Shown: positions 1 to 9,694 of the stretch, in pieces
Numbering within the stretch: the stretch's first letter is position 1
Layout: the number at the start of each line of letters is the position of its first letter
NCBI RefSeq assembly: GCF_900162665.1
Contig: NZ_LT727812.1
Span: 447,844 to 511,843 of the forward strand
DNA: 64,000 bases
Reading direction: 5' to 3'
DNA from: Oceanobacillus sojae
GTDB lineage: Bacteria; Bacillota; Bacilli; Bacillales; Amphibacillaceae
Program-made: the position numbers and the translations under genes
The notes under the pieces: generated by a model
What the model was told of the DNA's origin: nothing
Databases searched by the model: none
Seen by the model: only the letters and a program-made list of their open reading frames with translations

Positions 1-189
1 TTGAAAGAAAATATCAATAAAAGCCAGGCTGAATTGATCCATTCCAGCAGTCCAGATATCTTCTGCTCCGCCATAGAGAAAATAAGGTGCAGAAAATGAT
101 CCTATATTAACCATAAATATACCTAAAATCGCAAAACCTCTCGCAGCATCTATCCATTCTAATCGTTTATTCACTTGGTAAGGTTGCAC
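1..189 (-). CDS. DUF418-type membrane protein, N-terminal part only
   Basis: This partial gene runs off the left edge of the window. It reads 63 codons on the minus strand from a GTG at 189. Its GGAG ribosome site overlaps the last codons of addA, so it is probably translated from the same message. The N-terminus carries the sequence RLEWIDAARGFAILGIFMVN, followed by a hydrophobic stretch. That is typical of the start of the YeiB/DUF418 family of multi-pass membrane proteins. The function of this family is poorly known. Only the first membrane segment is visible here. Confidence 0.75.
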   Translation of the reverse strand, partial: MQPYQVNKRLEWIDAARGFAILGIFMVNIGSFSAPYFLYGGAEDIWTAGMDQFSLAFIDIFFQ

Positions 190-191
190 TA

Positions 192-3100
192 TTATTCTCC
201 TTTAATAAGAAGCTTTTTAGAAAAGAAATAGAGATATGTTTCCTTAACAGGCCGCTTCCAGATTTCTTCAATTGCATACCGGTAAAGCTCCAGCTGTGTT
301 TTATACCGTTTTCTCAGCTTCTCCTCTAATTTTTCTGTGACATCTTCTGTTATCATATCTGTTTTATAATCAAGGATAATACAGCCTTCTTCCAAAGGGA
401 TAACACAATCGATAACCCCCTGGATTAATACCTTTTCTTTCACAGGATCCTTCCAATCCGGATATACTTTTTCAGCCGGCAGCATCAAACTGAATGGTAC
501 TTCCTTAAATACGTTGTTCTCTGCAAAAATTTTCCGGGCGATCGTTGATTCTAAAAAGTCTACAATAGCTGAAGCAGAGACACTTTCCGCTTCTGGAGCT
601 GTCATTTTCTCCTCTTGAACCAGTTTCTCTATAAACTCCTCCACTTCTTCTTTGGAGAGTATCCCCTTCAAAGGAAGGTGCTGCATCACAGTATGAAGTG
701 CAGTCCCTTTCTCAGCCGGAGTTAATTTCTTTTCAGCCTGCATAAATCTCGGCCTGTTTGTAATCGGACGTATCGCAGATTGTGGAATCATTCTCTCATC
801 GCTGTACGCATCCTTCTGCTCCTGCTGCCGTTTTAATTCTGTGACGGATTGCTTTGCACGGGAGTGTACAGCCTGTTGATATGGATATTGATAGGAAAGC
901 CGTCTGTCGACCCACGTATCCAGTTCTTTATTATCCTGTTCAAGCCTGTCCCAATTTCTGATTTGATTTTTTAACGCATCTTGTTTTTGCTGCAGCGTAT
1001 TCTCAAGGAAAACAAGATCCTGACTCGGATGAATTTGTACATACCACTTTGATGAATCATCTGTGATTTCAGATAAAACGCCGGTTCCAATCTCCTCTTC
1101 TCTCAAAATTTCTGCTTGCGGATGACGAATTAGTGCTGGTCCGACCCAATCAAGATAATTCTTTGCTCCGACCCGAAAATACGCAGGCAATACCCAGTCT
1201 GCATGATGTACAAGCCATGACCATGATGCTTTCCGCTTCTCTGCAGAATTGACTGTTCCTACCATGAACAACTTCTCTTCTGCACGCGTTAATGCTACAT
1301 ACAATAAGCGGATTTCCTCCGACAGCTGCTCTCTTCTGATTTTTTCTCTCATCGCATGATAAAATAAAGTGGAATATTGAATCCGTTTATCTGGATCAAT
1401 AAATTTACTGGCAAACCCCAAATCTTTATGAAGCAGATATTTCTCGTTTAAATCCATCATATTAAATTCTTTATCCATACCCCCGAGAATCACAACAGGA
1501 AATTCCAGACCTTTACTTTTATGAATCGTCATTATCCGGACAACATCTTCCTGTTCACTAAGCGCACGTGCAGCCCCTAGATCCTTCTGCTCTTCTTCCA
1601 TCCTTTCAATAAAGCGAAGAAAACGATATAAACCGCGAAAGGAGGTCTCTTCATAGCTTCTTGCCCGGTCATATAAAGCCCGTAAATTTGCCTGGCGCTG
1701 TTTACCGCCGGGGATACCGCCAACAAAATCATAATAGCCGGTTTCCCGATAAATTTGCCATATTAATTCTGACAATGCTCCTTGCTGGGCAGATAGTCTG
1801 AAAGTATCCAACAGCTCCAGAAATTCCTTTAATTGTACGGTAACCTGATTCGCTTCTTGTTCCAAGTATGCTATCAGTGCATCATAAAAATTTCCGTGCC
1901 GGTTCGCTAAACGGATGGACGCTAAATCATTTTCCTTCAAACCGACAACAGGTGAACGCAACACAGCTGCCAGCGGAATATCCTGACGCGGATTATCAAT
2001 TATCTTTAATAAACTGATCATGACCCTGATTTCAATCGCTTCAAAGTAGCCCGATGTTAATTCTGCATAGACAGGGATACCTTGTTTTTTCAGCTCATCC
2101 ATAATAACAGGTGCCCACGTCATCGAACGCATTAAAATGACAATATCCCGGTACATCAGATTTCTATGCTGACCAGTTCCCTTATCCACCACTTGCATCG
2201 GTGTATCTGTACCTTCAGTGCCAATCCATTCCCGGATTTTTTTTGCATAAGCCCGCGCTTCAATTTGTGCTTTTTCTAAATCTTCTCCCATCTCTTCCCC
2301 TTCTCCGGATTTCTGTCCTTGAGGATTATCAATCATCAATAATTCCGGATTAGAGTGGAGCGGAAATTCATCATAAATACGATTACCGTAAACAAGCTCG
2401 GCATCCTGGTCGTATTCAATATCGCCGACCTCTTCATCAAAAAGCTGACGGAATAGATAGTTAGCGCCAACCAGCACCTCTTCCCTGCTTCGGAAATTCC
2501 GGTTCAAATCAATTCGCTCGGCCGGATAATTGACTGTGGCAAACTGTTTATATTTCTCAATAAAGAGGGAAGGCTCTGCATGACGAAAGCCATAAATGCT
2601 CTGTTTCACATCACCAACCATAAACATATTTCCATTATCCTCTGGATTACGGACTAACTGAAGAATACTTTCCTGCACAAGGTTCGTATCCTGATATTCA
2701 TCAACAAGCACTTCTTTAAACTGCTTTTGCAGCTGAATAGCAATGGAGGAAGCACCAATTGGAGCACCTTCTTCATCAGTCTCCATTAAAACCTCCAGAC
2801 AATAATGCTCTAAATCGTTAAAATCAACAATAGCCTGTTCCTTTTTCCGATGTTGAAACTGATCCATATAGTTTTCTACCATAGAGGTCATCTGTTTTAA
2901 AACAGGAGCCATTCCCTGCATATCCTGAATGTGAGCAGCCAGACTGCGGACAAACCATTTTTCCTTCATTTTGTCCCATCTGTCTTTGACTTTTTTCCGG
3001 AAAGCCTTCACCTGTTCCCGTTTTTCTGGATTATCTTCTACTTTTTTTCTTGATAACGCTGCAAACTTCGTATCATGAACAAATTGGTGTAATTCATCCC

Positions 3101-3908
3101 ACCCAGATAATTTTTCCGTTGCCGCTTCCAGCACCGCCGTATCCTTTTCCAAAGCATCCAAATAATGATATGGTCCGTCCGGCTCTCTTGCCACAGCAAT
3201 AGCTAAAGCATTCTCCTGCTTCATTGCTTTCAATTGATTGGAAATCTCTTCCTTGACTTCCTGGAGCCACGGAATTGTTTCTTCTGTCCAATCTTCCTCT
3301 ATTTCGTAATTTGCTGTCAGCTGGTGCAGCCATTTTTTGGGAGACGGATGTTGAACTGCAAAATTCGCTGTTTTCAGGATTAATTCTTCCACATCCCGAT
3401 CACTTCTATCATTTGAAAAGCGGTTTACTACTTCAAAAAACTGTTCCTGCTCCTGGTTTGAATCATCGTACCAGCCTTCCAGCAGATCATCCAGAACCTC
3501 CCGCTTTATCATATCCATTTCTACATCATCCGCAATCCGGAAAGAAGGATCTAAATCAATCATATAGGCATTTTTACGTACAATATCTAAGCAAAAGGAA
3601 TGCAGCGTTGAAATAGATGCTCTCTGCAATAAAGACAGCTGTTTTTTTAAATGAAGAGATCCCGGTTTTTCAGCCAGGGACTTCTCCAGTGCCGCTCCTA
3701 CTCTCGCCCGCATTTCCTGTGCTGCTGCGTTCGTAAAGGTAACAACGAGCAGTTCATCAATATTAATCGCATCTTCTTCTTTTAAGAGTTTCTGAATAAT
3801 ACGTTCTACGAGGACAGCTGTTTTTCCGGAGCCGGCTGCAGCAGCTACAAGGATATCCGTACCGCTTTGATAAATTGCCTGTTCCTGTTCTTTTGTCCAT
3901 TTAACCAC
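192..3908 (-). CDS. addA: ATP-dependent helicase/nuclease subunit A
   Basis: AddA is the helicase-nuclease motor of the AddAB complex, which resects double-strand breaks until it meets Chi and prepares 3' ends for RecA. The 1238-residue length is normal for the family. A UvrD-type Walker A (AGSGKT, about residues 25-30) lies near the N-terminus. Helicase motifs include DEYQDT and the GDVKQSIYGFR stretch, and a C-terminal RecB-like nuclease domain is shown by GVIDCVIP and ILDYKTD. The start is a GTG at 3908 preceded by AAAAGGAGG, overlapping the end of addB by 8 bp, so translation is coupled. It is the second gene of an addB-addA operon, with a DUF418 gene immediately downstream. Confidence 0.97.
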   Translation of the reverse strand: MVKWTKEQEQAIYQSGTDILVAAAAGSGKTAVLVERIIQKLLKEEDAINIDELLVVTFTNAAAQEMRARVGAALEKSLAEKPGSLHLKKQLSLLQRASISTLHSFCLDIVRKNAYMIDLDPSFRIADDVEMDMIKREVLDDLLEGWYDDSNQEQEQFFEVVNRFSNDRSDRDVEELILKTANFAVQHPSPKKWLHQLTANYEIEEDWTEETIPWLQEVKEEISNQLKAMKQENALAIAVAREPDGPYHYLDALEKDTAVLEAATEKLSGWDELHQFVHDTKFAALSRKKVEDNPEKREQVKAFRKKVKDRWDKMKEKWFVRSLAAHIQDMQGMAPVLKQMTSMVENYMDQFQHRKKEQAIVDFNDLEHYCLEVLMETDEEGAPIGASSIAIQLQKQFKEVLVDEYQDTNLVQESILQLVRNPEDNGNMFMVGDVKQSIYGFRHAEPSLFIEKYKQFATVNYPAERIDLNRNFRSREEVLVGANYLFRQLFDEEVGDIEYDQDAELVYGNRIYDEFPLHSNPELLMIDNPQGQKSGEGEEMGEDLEKAQIEARAYAKKIREWIGTEGTDTPMQVVDKGTGQHRNLMYRDIVILMRSMTWAPVIMDELKKQGIPVYAELTSGYFEAIEIRVMISLLKIIDNPRQDIPLAAVLRSPVVGLKENDLASIRLANRHGNFYDALIAYLEQEANQVTVQLKEFLELLDTFRLSAQQGALSELIWQIYRETGYYDFVGGIPGGKQRQANLRALYDRARSYEETSFRGLYRFLRFIERMEEEQKDLGAARALSEQEDVVRIMTIHKSKGLEFPVVILGGMDKEFNMMDLNEKYLLHKDLGFASKFIDPDKRIQYSTLFYHAMREKIRREQLSEEIRLLYVALTRAEEKLFMVGTVNSAEKRKASWSWLVHHADWVLPAYFRVGAKNYLDWVGPALIRHPQAEILREEEIGTGVLSEITDDSSKWYVQIHPSQDLVFLENTLQQKQDALKNQIRNWDRLEQDNKELDTWVDRRLSYQYPYQQAVHSRAKQSVTELKRQQEQKDAYSDERMIPQSAIRPITNRPRFMQAEKKLTPAEKGTALHTVMQHLPLKGILSKEEVEEFIEKLVQEEKMTAPEAESVSASAIVDFLESTIARKIFAENNVFKEVPFSLMLPAEKVYPDWKDPVKEKVLIQGVIDCVIPLEEGCIILDYKTDMITEDVTEKLEEKLRKRYKTQLELYRYAIEEIWKRPVKETYLYFFSKKLLIKGE

Positions 3909-6900
3909 GGATTTCCCCTCCTTTTAGCCGCTCAATTATTTCTTTTTCTTTTATATTTGGTATTTTTCTATAATTATTTCCTTGCAATGCCGGGTCAAAT
4001 TGACAAACTGCATGAAAAGGACAGTACGTACATGCCTCTGTATCCTTCTTCAAAAATGGATTAATTTCCACCCCGCCGGATGTCATATCCAGTCCTGCCT
4101 TTTCAAGCAATACATGGATATGGTTTTTAAGCTGCTCAAAGGTATCATTATCCGCAATTTTCGAATGATGGTTGAATGTCCCATCTTTTTTCAGACCAGC
4201 AGGAATAATATTACTTGTTCCCGTTTCTAAGGATTCGTCCATCGCCCTGGCGATTTCTTCTTCTGATAAAAGCAGCCCTCTCATTTTATAAGACTTAAAG
4301 ATTTGCCCCTCTATATCACTATCTATGTTTTCTTTATCGAGATTAATCATTGGATTATGCACATGGAAATAAAGGACGCCTGCCGGGTTCGCCTGCTGAC
4401 CGAGCCATTTTTCTGAGTGTGTCAATACAACGTCTAAATAAGTTAACATTTGCAGAGCAAGACCATAATAAACCTCAAGCAGATCTAATGCACGTGAGCT
4501 GGATTTATAGTCAATAATCCGAAGATATAAATCCTGGTGAAGCTCTGCTTTATCTACACGGTCAATCCTTCCGCGCAAGAGAAGCTCATAGCCATTTTCC
4601 AGCGGCAGAATAAGCGGCGGCAGCGGGCTGTTCTTCTCTCCAAAACTCAGCTCCAGACCTACCGGGCTAAAATCTGTCTGTCTTGCCTGCTCACTTAAGA
4701 TAAATGCTGCTCTGGCAATTATTTCTTCCAGTTTCTGCTGAATATAGGTGTAGCGGTTGGAGCTATGCAGAATTTGATGCTGGAGTACAGGTGATAATTT
4801 CTGAATGGCCCGGTGTGCATAACTCGCTGACGTTTCCCTCGTAAGCTGCTTGAAATCTGTCTTTTCACTTTGAACCCACTCTGTAATTAAACGCAACGCC
4901 TCATGAAATAGTTGTCCGATATCAGGAGCATCTAATTTATAAGTCTGCCGTTCCTGCAAATTCAGACTGTACCGTGCAAAATGCTGATAGGAACAGCGAT
5001 AGTAGGATTCCAGGCGGCTGACACTTGCTTTGATTTGTTTTGGATAAAGCTCTTCAGCTGTTTCTTTATTTAATTGCTCCGGCAGATTTTTATAAAATAA
5101 ACCTTGTAAAATACGATAGGTCATCCCATACTTTGGCTGATTTTTGACATACCAGTTATAAACAGCAAACCAGGCCTCATTAATTTCATATCCCCGCTGC
5201 ATCCTGGCAAATTGCGTTGTCAGAGCAGCCCGGGTTTTCGTTTTAGTAGTAATAAATCTTAGTGTATCTGCTGTATCTTCCACATCCTGAAACAATAAAT
5301 GCTCCTGGCATTTTGGAAACAGATCCTCTATCCTGCTGATTACTTGAGAAGGCACTTTTGCTTTTCCTTCTTCATCACTGATTGGATAACTAATCATTAA
5401 CCTGTCTTTGGCAATAGTTAACGATAAATAGATATAAAACCAATCATCAAGCAGCTGTCTTTTTCCATTCTCGGCAAGCTTCAAGCCATTTTGCTCCAAT
5501 AGCTCTCTTTCTTCATCATCAATCATGCCGTCTACCGGCGGCTTCATTGGCCATACGCCTTCATTGACACCAAGTAAAAAAGCGCAGCGGACATCAGACA
5601 TCCGCGATCTGTCGATGGTACCAACTAAGACATGATCCATCGTCGGCGGAACGTGCGAAAATTCTAATGCTTCAAATCCGGCATTTATCGATGCATTGAA
5701 GGTAGACATATCCAGCTCTTCATCACCGGCAATCTCGACCATTTCATCCATCAATTGGATAAGTGCGTCCCATACCTGCTGCTGTTCCCTTCCTCTTTCA
5801 GGAATACCCTGCTCATCAAAAGAGACACGCATTTCCTCCAGCTTTTCAGGAACACCCAGCGATTCGAGCCAAATAAATATAGCTTCACAGCGTTCTTTCA
5901 CGCTGGATGCAGTACGAAAGCTCTCATCAAAATATCGGAGCGCCTCTGTGATTTGATTCCGGTATCTGTTGATTTCCTCCTGCATTTTGCTTTCAAAGCT
6001 CGTCTGCGCAGCCTGATCAAATCCGCGGAAACGCTGATATTTCCAAGGCTTATTATCTAACCACTGCTTCCGGTAACGGATTCCGTATTCTATTGTATAA
6101 TTCTCCAGCTGATCAATTGCGTCCCTTGTTAATGGAAGCTCCTTATCATTGGCAGGTATAAATCCTGTTTTTAAAACACGAAAAACTGCATCCGACCGCC
6201 AGCCGTTTTCAATTGCTTCCAGCATCGAACGGACCAATTCAATTAAAGGGTGATGCAGCATCGAACGTTTCTGATCAAGAAAGACAGGAATATTATAATC
6301 TCCAAAGATTGTTTCAATTAAATCAGCATATACATCCGATTGTCTTACTAAAATAGAAATATCACGATAACGGTATCCCCCGTCTCTTACCAGAGAAAGG
6401 ATTTCCCCGGCAACACCTTCCACTTCTGCACGGGGATGAACCGCTTCAGCTATTTGAATTGGCGCATCCTCTGTATACTCAGGAGAAGGACGGACATCGA
6501 AATTTTGCTCCAGATGAGCAAAATAGGCACGATCTCTAAATTGATCATCTGCCGGATCTAAATAAAACGGCTGTTCGAACGAAATGCCAATTTCTTCGGC
6601 AACAGCTGTTAATTGCTGATAGGTCTGGTTTGTCTGATAAAAGATATCTAATTCCTCCAGCTCTTCCGCATTAACCGGATCTAATGTCAAGCCGATATGA
6701 ACCGCAGCACACTTTTTCATCAATTCGGCAATGACGGATATTTCCTGAGGCGTAAAACGATGGAAGCCGTCTATATAAATATGCGCTCCTTCCAGTATGC
6801 CGGCTTTTGGAATTTTTTCCTTTAATATTTGTAATCTGTCTTCATTATCCATATAAGTATGCTGCAGCTGTTTAAGCAGCTGATCATAAATATAAATGAA

Positions 6901-7398
6901 ATCATCCAGTTTTCGTACTAATCCCATTTCCGATGGAGATTGATGGACAAATTTATTTAATTGATCCTGCTGTATTCGAAGTGTGTCAGGTGTAATTTCA
7001 TATCTTTTAAATTCTTGAATAACGGATTCCAGCTGATCAAGAAATCCCTGCTTTTTCATTGCCTTTTGAAATGCCATCCAATCTCCATTCTTCTCAGCAA
7101 TAATTTTCCGAAGCATCATTTGTGTTCCAACCGAGCTGATAAAAGGCTTTAGTCCTCCCCCTGTTTCTTGTAAAACACGCCATGCAAGTCTTGAAAAACT
7201 GGCTACCTGAGCCCGGATACTTCCACTTAAATGCTCCCGGCTAAATAAAGCTGTTTCTAATTGAAATGTCATCTGATCCGGAACGATGTAAAAAATAGCC
7301 GGCCCGATTGGCTCTTTTTGCAAACGATTTTCAATATCGTTCATCATCCACTCGCTTTTATCTGTACCGGATCTGCCTAAAATAAACTGTACAGTCAA
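3901..7398 (-). CDS. addB: ATP-dependent helicase/nuclease subunit B
   Basis: AddB is the Chi-recognising, iron-sulfur nuclease partner of AddA. I choose the TTG at 7398 rather than the ATG at 7425. An AAGGAG site lies nine bases upstream of the TTG, and inside the reading frame of the longer version. The resulting 1165 residues match the usual AddB length. The C-terminus has the nuclease motif GRIDRVD...IIDYKSS. The iron-sulfur cysteines are present as one in SYYRCSYQ and three in CTYCPFHAVC. The N-terminal ATP-binding loop reads GRSGTDKS instead of the usual GRSGSGKT, so one loop glycine is replaced by Asp (codon GAT). It is followed by addA with an 8-bp overlap. Confidence 0.96.
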   Translation of the reverse strand: MTVQFILGRSGTDKSEWMMNDIENRLQKEPIGPAIFYIVPDQMTFQLETALFSREHLSGSIRAQVASFSRLAWRVLQETGGGLKPFISSVGTQMMLRKIIAEKNGDWMAFQKAMKKQGFLDQLESVIQEFKRYEITPDTLRIQQDQLNKFVHQSPSEMGLVRKLDDFIYIYDQLLKQLQHTYMDNEDRLQILKEKIPKAGILEGAHIYIDGFHRFTPQEISVIAELMKKCAAVHIGLTLDPVNAEELEELDIFYQTNQTYQQLTAVAEEIGISFEQPFYLDPADDQFRDRAYFAHLEQNFDVRPSPEYTEDAPIQIAEAVHPRAEVEGVAGEILSLVRDGGYRYRDISILVRQSDVYADLIETIFGDYNIPVFLDQKRSMLHHPLIELVRSMLEAIENGWRSDAVFRVLKTGFIPANDKELPLTRDAIDQLENYTIEYGIRYRKQWLDNKPWKYQRFRGFDQAAQTSFESKMQEEINRYRNQITEALRYFDESFRTASSVKERCEAIFIWLESLGVPEKLEEMRVSFDEQGIPERGREQQQVWDALIQLMDEMVEIAGDEELDMSTFNASINAGFEALEFSHVPPTMDHVLVGTIDRSRMSDVRCAFLLGVNEGVWPMKPPVDGMIDDEERELLEQNGLKLAENGKRQLLDDWFYIYLSLTIAKDRLMISYPISDEEGKAKVPSQVISRIEDLFPKCQEHLLFQDVEDTADTLRFITTKTKTRAALTTQFARMQRGYEINEAWFAVYNWYVKNQPKYGMTYRILQGLFYKNLPEQLNKETAEELYPKQIKASVSRLESYYRCSYQHFARYSLNLQERQTYKLDAPDIGQLFHEALRLITEWVQSEKTDFKQLTRETSASYAHRAIQKLSPVLQHQILHSSNRYTYIQQKLEEIIARAAFILSEQARQTDFSPVGLELSFGEKNSPLPPLILPLENGYELLLRGRIDRVDKAELHQDLYLRIIDYKSSSRALDLLEVYYGLALQMLTYLDVVLTHSEKWLGQQANPAGVLYFHVHNPMINLDKENIDSDIEGQIFKSYKMRGLLLSEEEIARAMDESLETGTSNIIPAGLKKDGTFNHHSKIADNDTFEQLKNHIHVLLEKAGLDMTSGGVEINPFLKKDTEACTYCPFHAVCQFDPALQGNNYRKIPNIKEKEIIERLKGGEIRG

Positions 7399-7460
7399 TC
7401 GCACACACTCCTTGTTTAGTGACATATATATTTATAAGCTGATTCTATGATGTCCTATAT

Positions 7461-7826
7461 TTAACGCAGGTTTTCTTTATTTTTTTCCAGCAAATAATCT
7501 ATTTTATGATCTGCACGTTTCAACACATGCTTTATTTCCTTTATTTGTCTTTCTTGTTCGAACATTTGCTTATATTTATTTTGGAAAAGGATCTTGATCT
7601 GCTTCAGATTTTCTATTTCTTCTTTTGTCAGCCGTCTTTTATGATCAGCATTTTTTGACCAGTCTAAAAGAGTTCTGATCTCATTTAGTGAAAAACCAGT
7701 TTGTTTCAGCTTGATGATCGTATCCAGTCAATTATATTCTGTATTTCCAATTATTATTTCTTTTAAAAGGTATTCCAATGTTTTCAGAAAGACTTCTTCA
7801 CACCCATGTTTGCAACATGATGAAAC
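7461..7826 (-). pseudogene. Decayed MerR-type DNA-binding regulator
   Basis: The minus strand between the signal peptidase gene and addB still encodes a readable but broken regulator. The frame ending at 7461 contains LDTIIKLKQTGFSLNEIRTL and then a Lys/Glu-rich coiled-coil tail, as in MerR-like proteins. Upstream, a second frame reads SLSENIGIPFKRNNNWKYRI, which fits the preceding helix-turn-helix and wing. The two parts are separated by stops and at least one frameshift, and another stop lies after an ATG at 7818. No intact start or ribosome site was found. What the gene once regulated cannot be told. Confidence 0.6.
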
Positions 7827-7866
7827 GGACTTGTTGTATGTTGGGTTTAATCTTTTTTCAGGTGCG

Positions 7867-7904
7867 AAAAAAGCTCCTATCTTTATTTTAGCAAAGATGG
7901 GAGC
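7867..7904 (-). terminator. Rho-independent terminator after the signal peptidase gene
   Basis: A 12-bp stem (GCTCCCATCTTT pairing with AAAGATAGGAGC, one G-T pair) is followed on the minus strand by a run of six T. It lies about 110 bp downstream of the signal peptidase stop codon and is the likely end of that transcript. Confidence 0.75.
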
Positions 7905-8017
7905 CTGTTCCTAATAAAAGTATTTTATATTTTCTTCTGTTTTGCAATGATAAAATTCTGCCTGTCAATACGAATGTTCAATGATTATAATCCCCAGTAT
8001 TGAAATATTCACCTGAA

Positions 8018-8566
8018 TTAATGCTGCTGCTTAAATAATTCTGTTATCGGCCAGTAGGTAATGTCAACCTTTCCAACTACCTCATCGACAGGAACAAAGC
8101 CAATGGACCTGCTGTCTAAGCTGTCTCCGCGATTATCACCTAATACAAAAATCTGGTCTTCTGGCACAGTCTCCTCACCTGTTACTTCGAGGAGTGTAAA
8201 ATCTTCTGTTAATGGTTTTGTTTCTGCATTCTCTTTTTCTTCCTGCAGAAAATCCTCAGAAATATACTCACCGTTTACATATAACTGATCATCCTTGTAT
8301 TCTATTGTTTCTCCCGGTAATCCGACTACCCGTTTTACATAATCATTTTCTTCGGTTGCATGAAATACAATAACATCAAAACGATGAAGGTTTGATATAT
8401 TATTTGTAACCGTATTAACCATCATTAAATTACCGTCATAGAGGGTCGGTTCCATGGATTTTCCATTGACAACATAGTTCTCAAATAAAAATGCCCGGAC
8501 AATTAAAAACACAGCGATTAACGAAACAGCTACAATGGAAACCCTTAAATAATTATATTTTTTCAC
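8018..8566 (-). CDS. lepB: Type I signal peptidase
   Basis: This 182-residue protein has one N-terminal membrane segment (about residues 8-28) and an extracytoplasmic catalytic domain. It cleaves signal peptides from secreted proteins on the outer face of the membrane. The serine-lysine dyad is visible as Ser37 in NGKSMEPTL and Lys78 in YVKRVVGLPGE. The later box GDNRGDSLDSR is also intact. The size and single membrane segment match the small Gram-positive Sip enzymes. The start is a GTG at 8566 with AGGAAG just upstream. In B. subtilis a sip gene also neighbours yhjE and addBA, which supports the assignment. Confidence 0.95.
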   Translation of the reverse strand: MKKYNYLRVSIVAVSLIAVFLIVRAFLFENYVVNGKSMEPTLYDGNLMMVNTVTNNISNLHRFDVIVFHATEENDYVKRVVGLPGETIEYKDDQLYVNGEYISEDFLQEEKENAETKPLTEDFTLLEVTGEETVPEDQIFVLGDNRGDSLDSRSIGFVPVDEVVGKVDITYWPITELFKQQH

Positions 8567-8664
8567 TGTTATTCTTCCTTCGCTTTAGTTTATTACTTAC
8601 ATCATACCCCAAAGCAAAGGAATCTAATCTTTCACCCGCGCCAACAGGAAGTAGTTATGCATCG

Positions 8665-8710
8665 AAAAACCCCACTGGATAATGTTTTGCTTTATTTTCC
8701 AGAGGGGTTT
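8665..8710 (-). terminator. Terminator after the TVP38 gene
   Basis: A long hairpin with AAACCCC/GGGGTTT and CTGGA/TCCAG arms is followed by T residues on the minus strand. It lies 15 bp beyond the stop codon of the TVP38 gene. Confidence 0.7.
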
Positions 8711-8724
8711 GATCATATAATATA

Positions 8725-9363
8725 TTATCCACTATGCTTATCCACTTTTTTATGAAGCCTTTTCTCTAAATACTTGCCGAACATCCAAAATACAATAATA
8801 CCTATACCGACTACGATTGTCCGTACCGGATTCTGAGCAAATTCCATGATGCTGGAGCCAACGTAGGAAATGGAGAAAATCATCACTGTCTTCCCTAACA
8901 GTACAGCTAATATAAATGGATAGATGCTGATTTTAGACAAGCCTGCCACGACATTGATAACAGACGACGGAGAAAACGGGAAACAAAGTAATAAAAACAA
9001 AGGCCCGAACCCATGTTTTTCTACCCATGCGGTAATCTTACTCACCTGTTTATTATGACGAATCTTTTTTAACAGTCTTGTATTTCCTAAACGGCGAATA
9101 ACCAAAAACACAATGACAGCACCAAGACTTGCACCAAGCCAAGAGTACAAAAAGCCTTCAAATAACCCGTAAGCAGCTGCATTTCCAAGTACAAATACAA
9201 TGAGCGGCAAGAATGGCAAAAACGCTTCAAAAAAAGGCAATGCAATACCGGGCAAGGGGCCAAGCCCTTCATATTGCTCCAGCAGCTGACGAATAAATTC
9301 CTCCCAGCCTTCTTCTTTTAAATATGCCTGCCAATTTGAAAATGTGATATTCATTACGTACAT
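8725..9363 (-). CDS. yhjE: TVP38/TMEM64 (DedA-related) membrane protein
   Basis: This is a multi-pass inner-membrane protein of the TVP38/TMEM64 (VTT domain) family. Related proteins act in membrane lipid handling, but the role of this one is not established. Hydrophobic segments flank the typical core LCFPFSPSSVINVVAGLS, with a further segment before a basic C-terminus (KYLEKRLHKKVDK). I start it at the ATG at 9363, which has GGGAG nine bases upstream, giving 212 residues. The upstream in-frame TTG at 9381 has no ribosome site. It lies next to the signal peptidase gene as in B. subtilis, with its own terminator. Confidence 0.85.
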   Translation of the reverse strand: MYVMNITFSNWQAYLKEEGWEEFIRQLLEQYEGLGPLPGIALPFFEAFLPFLPLIVFVLGNAAAYGLFEGFLYSWLGASLGAVIVFLVIRRLGNTRLLKKIRHNKQVSKITAWVEKHGFGPLFLLLCFPFSPSSVINVVAGLSKISIYPFILAVLLGKTVMIFSISYVGSSIMEFAQNPVRTIVVGIGIIVFWMFGKYLEKRLHKKVDKHSG

Positions 9364-9694
9364 GCGGTCCGTCTCCCTCAAAATTCCAACAATCTTATTG
9401 ATGATTATATGCTACTGCAGATTTTTTGAAAAGTATAAACTTCTCTATCAAATGAAGCTTAACAAACTCAAATTGTCACCAGGGTTTACTTTTTTATTAT
9501 ATTAATATTTATTATACTTCAAGAAAGAAATAAGCAGAGAAGTATTCATAATGATATTCTTAGAAAATAACATTATTTTATGCAGTTTTTATTATAAAGG
9601 GATTTTTTACACGATCTAGGTAAGGGGAAAATCTTAAGCTAGTGAGAATCTTTGGAGGGAAAGCACTACGTAATAAATAGAATCATACCGGGTG
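9364..9694. other. AT-rich intergenic region without a gene
   Basis: This stretch of about 330 bp separates the TVP38 gene from comK. It is AT-rich, with several T and A runs. No reading frame with a ribosome site, strong hairpin or repeat was recognised in it. Confidence 0.5.

Noticed and set aside
7399..7425. Longer AddB start at the ATG at 7425
   Set aside because: The strong AAGGAG site lies inside this extension. The TTG at 7398 has correct spacing and gives the family's usual length.
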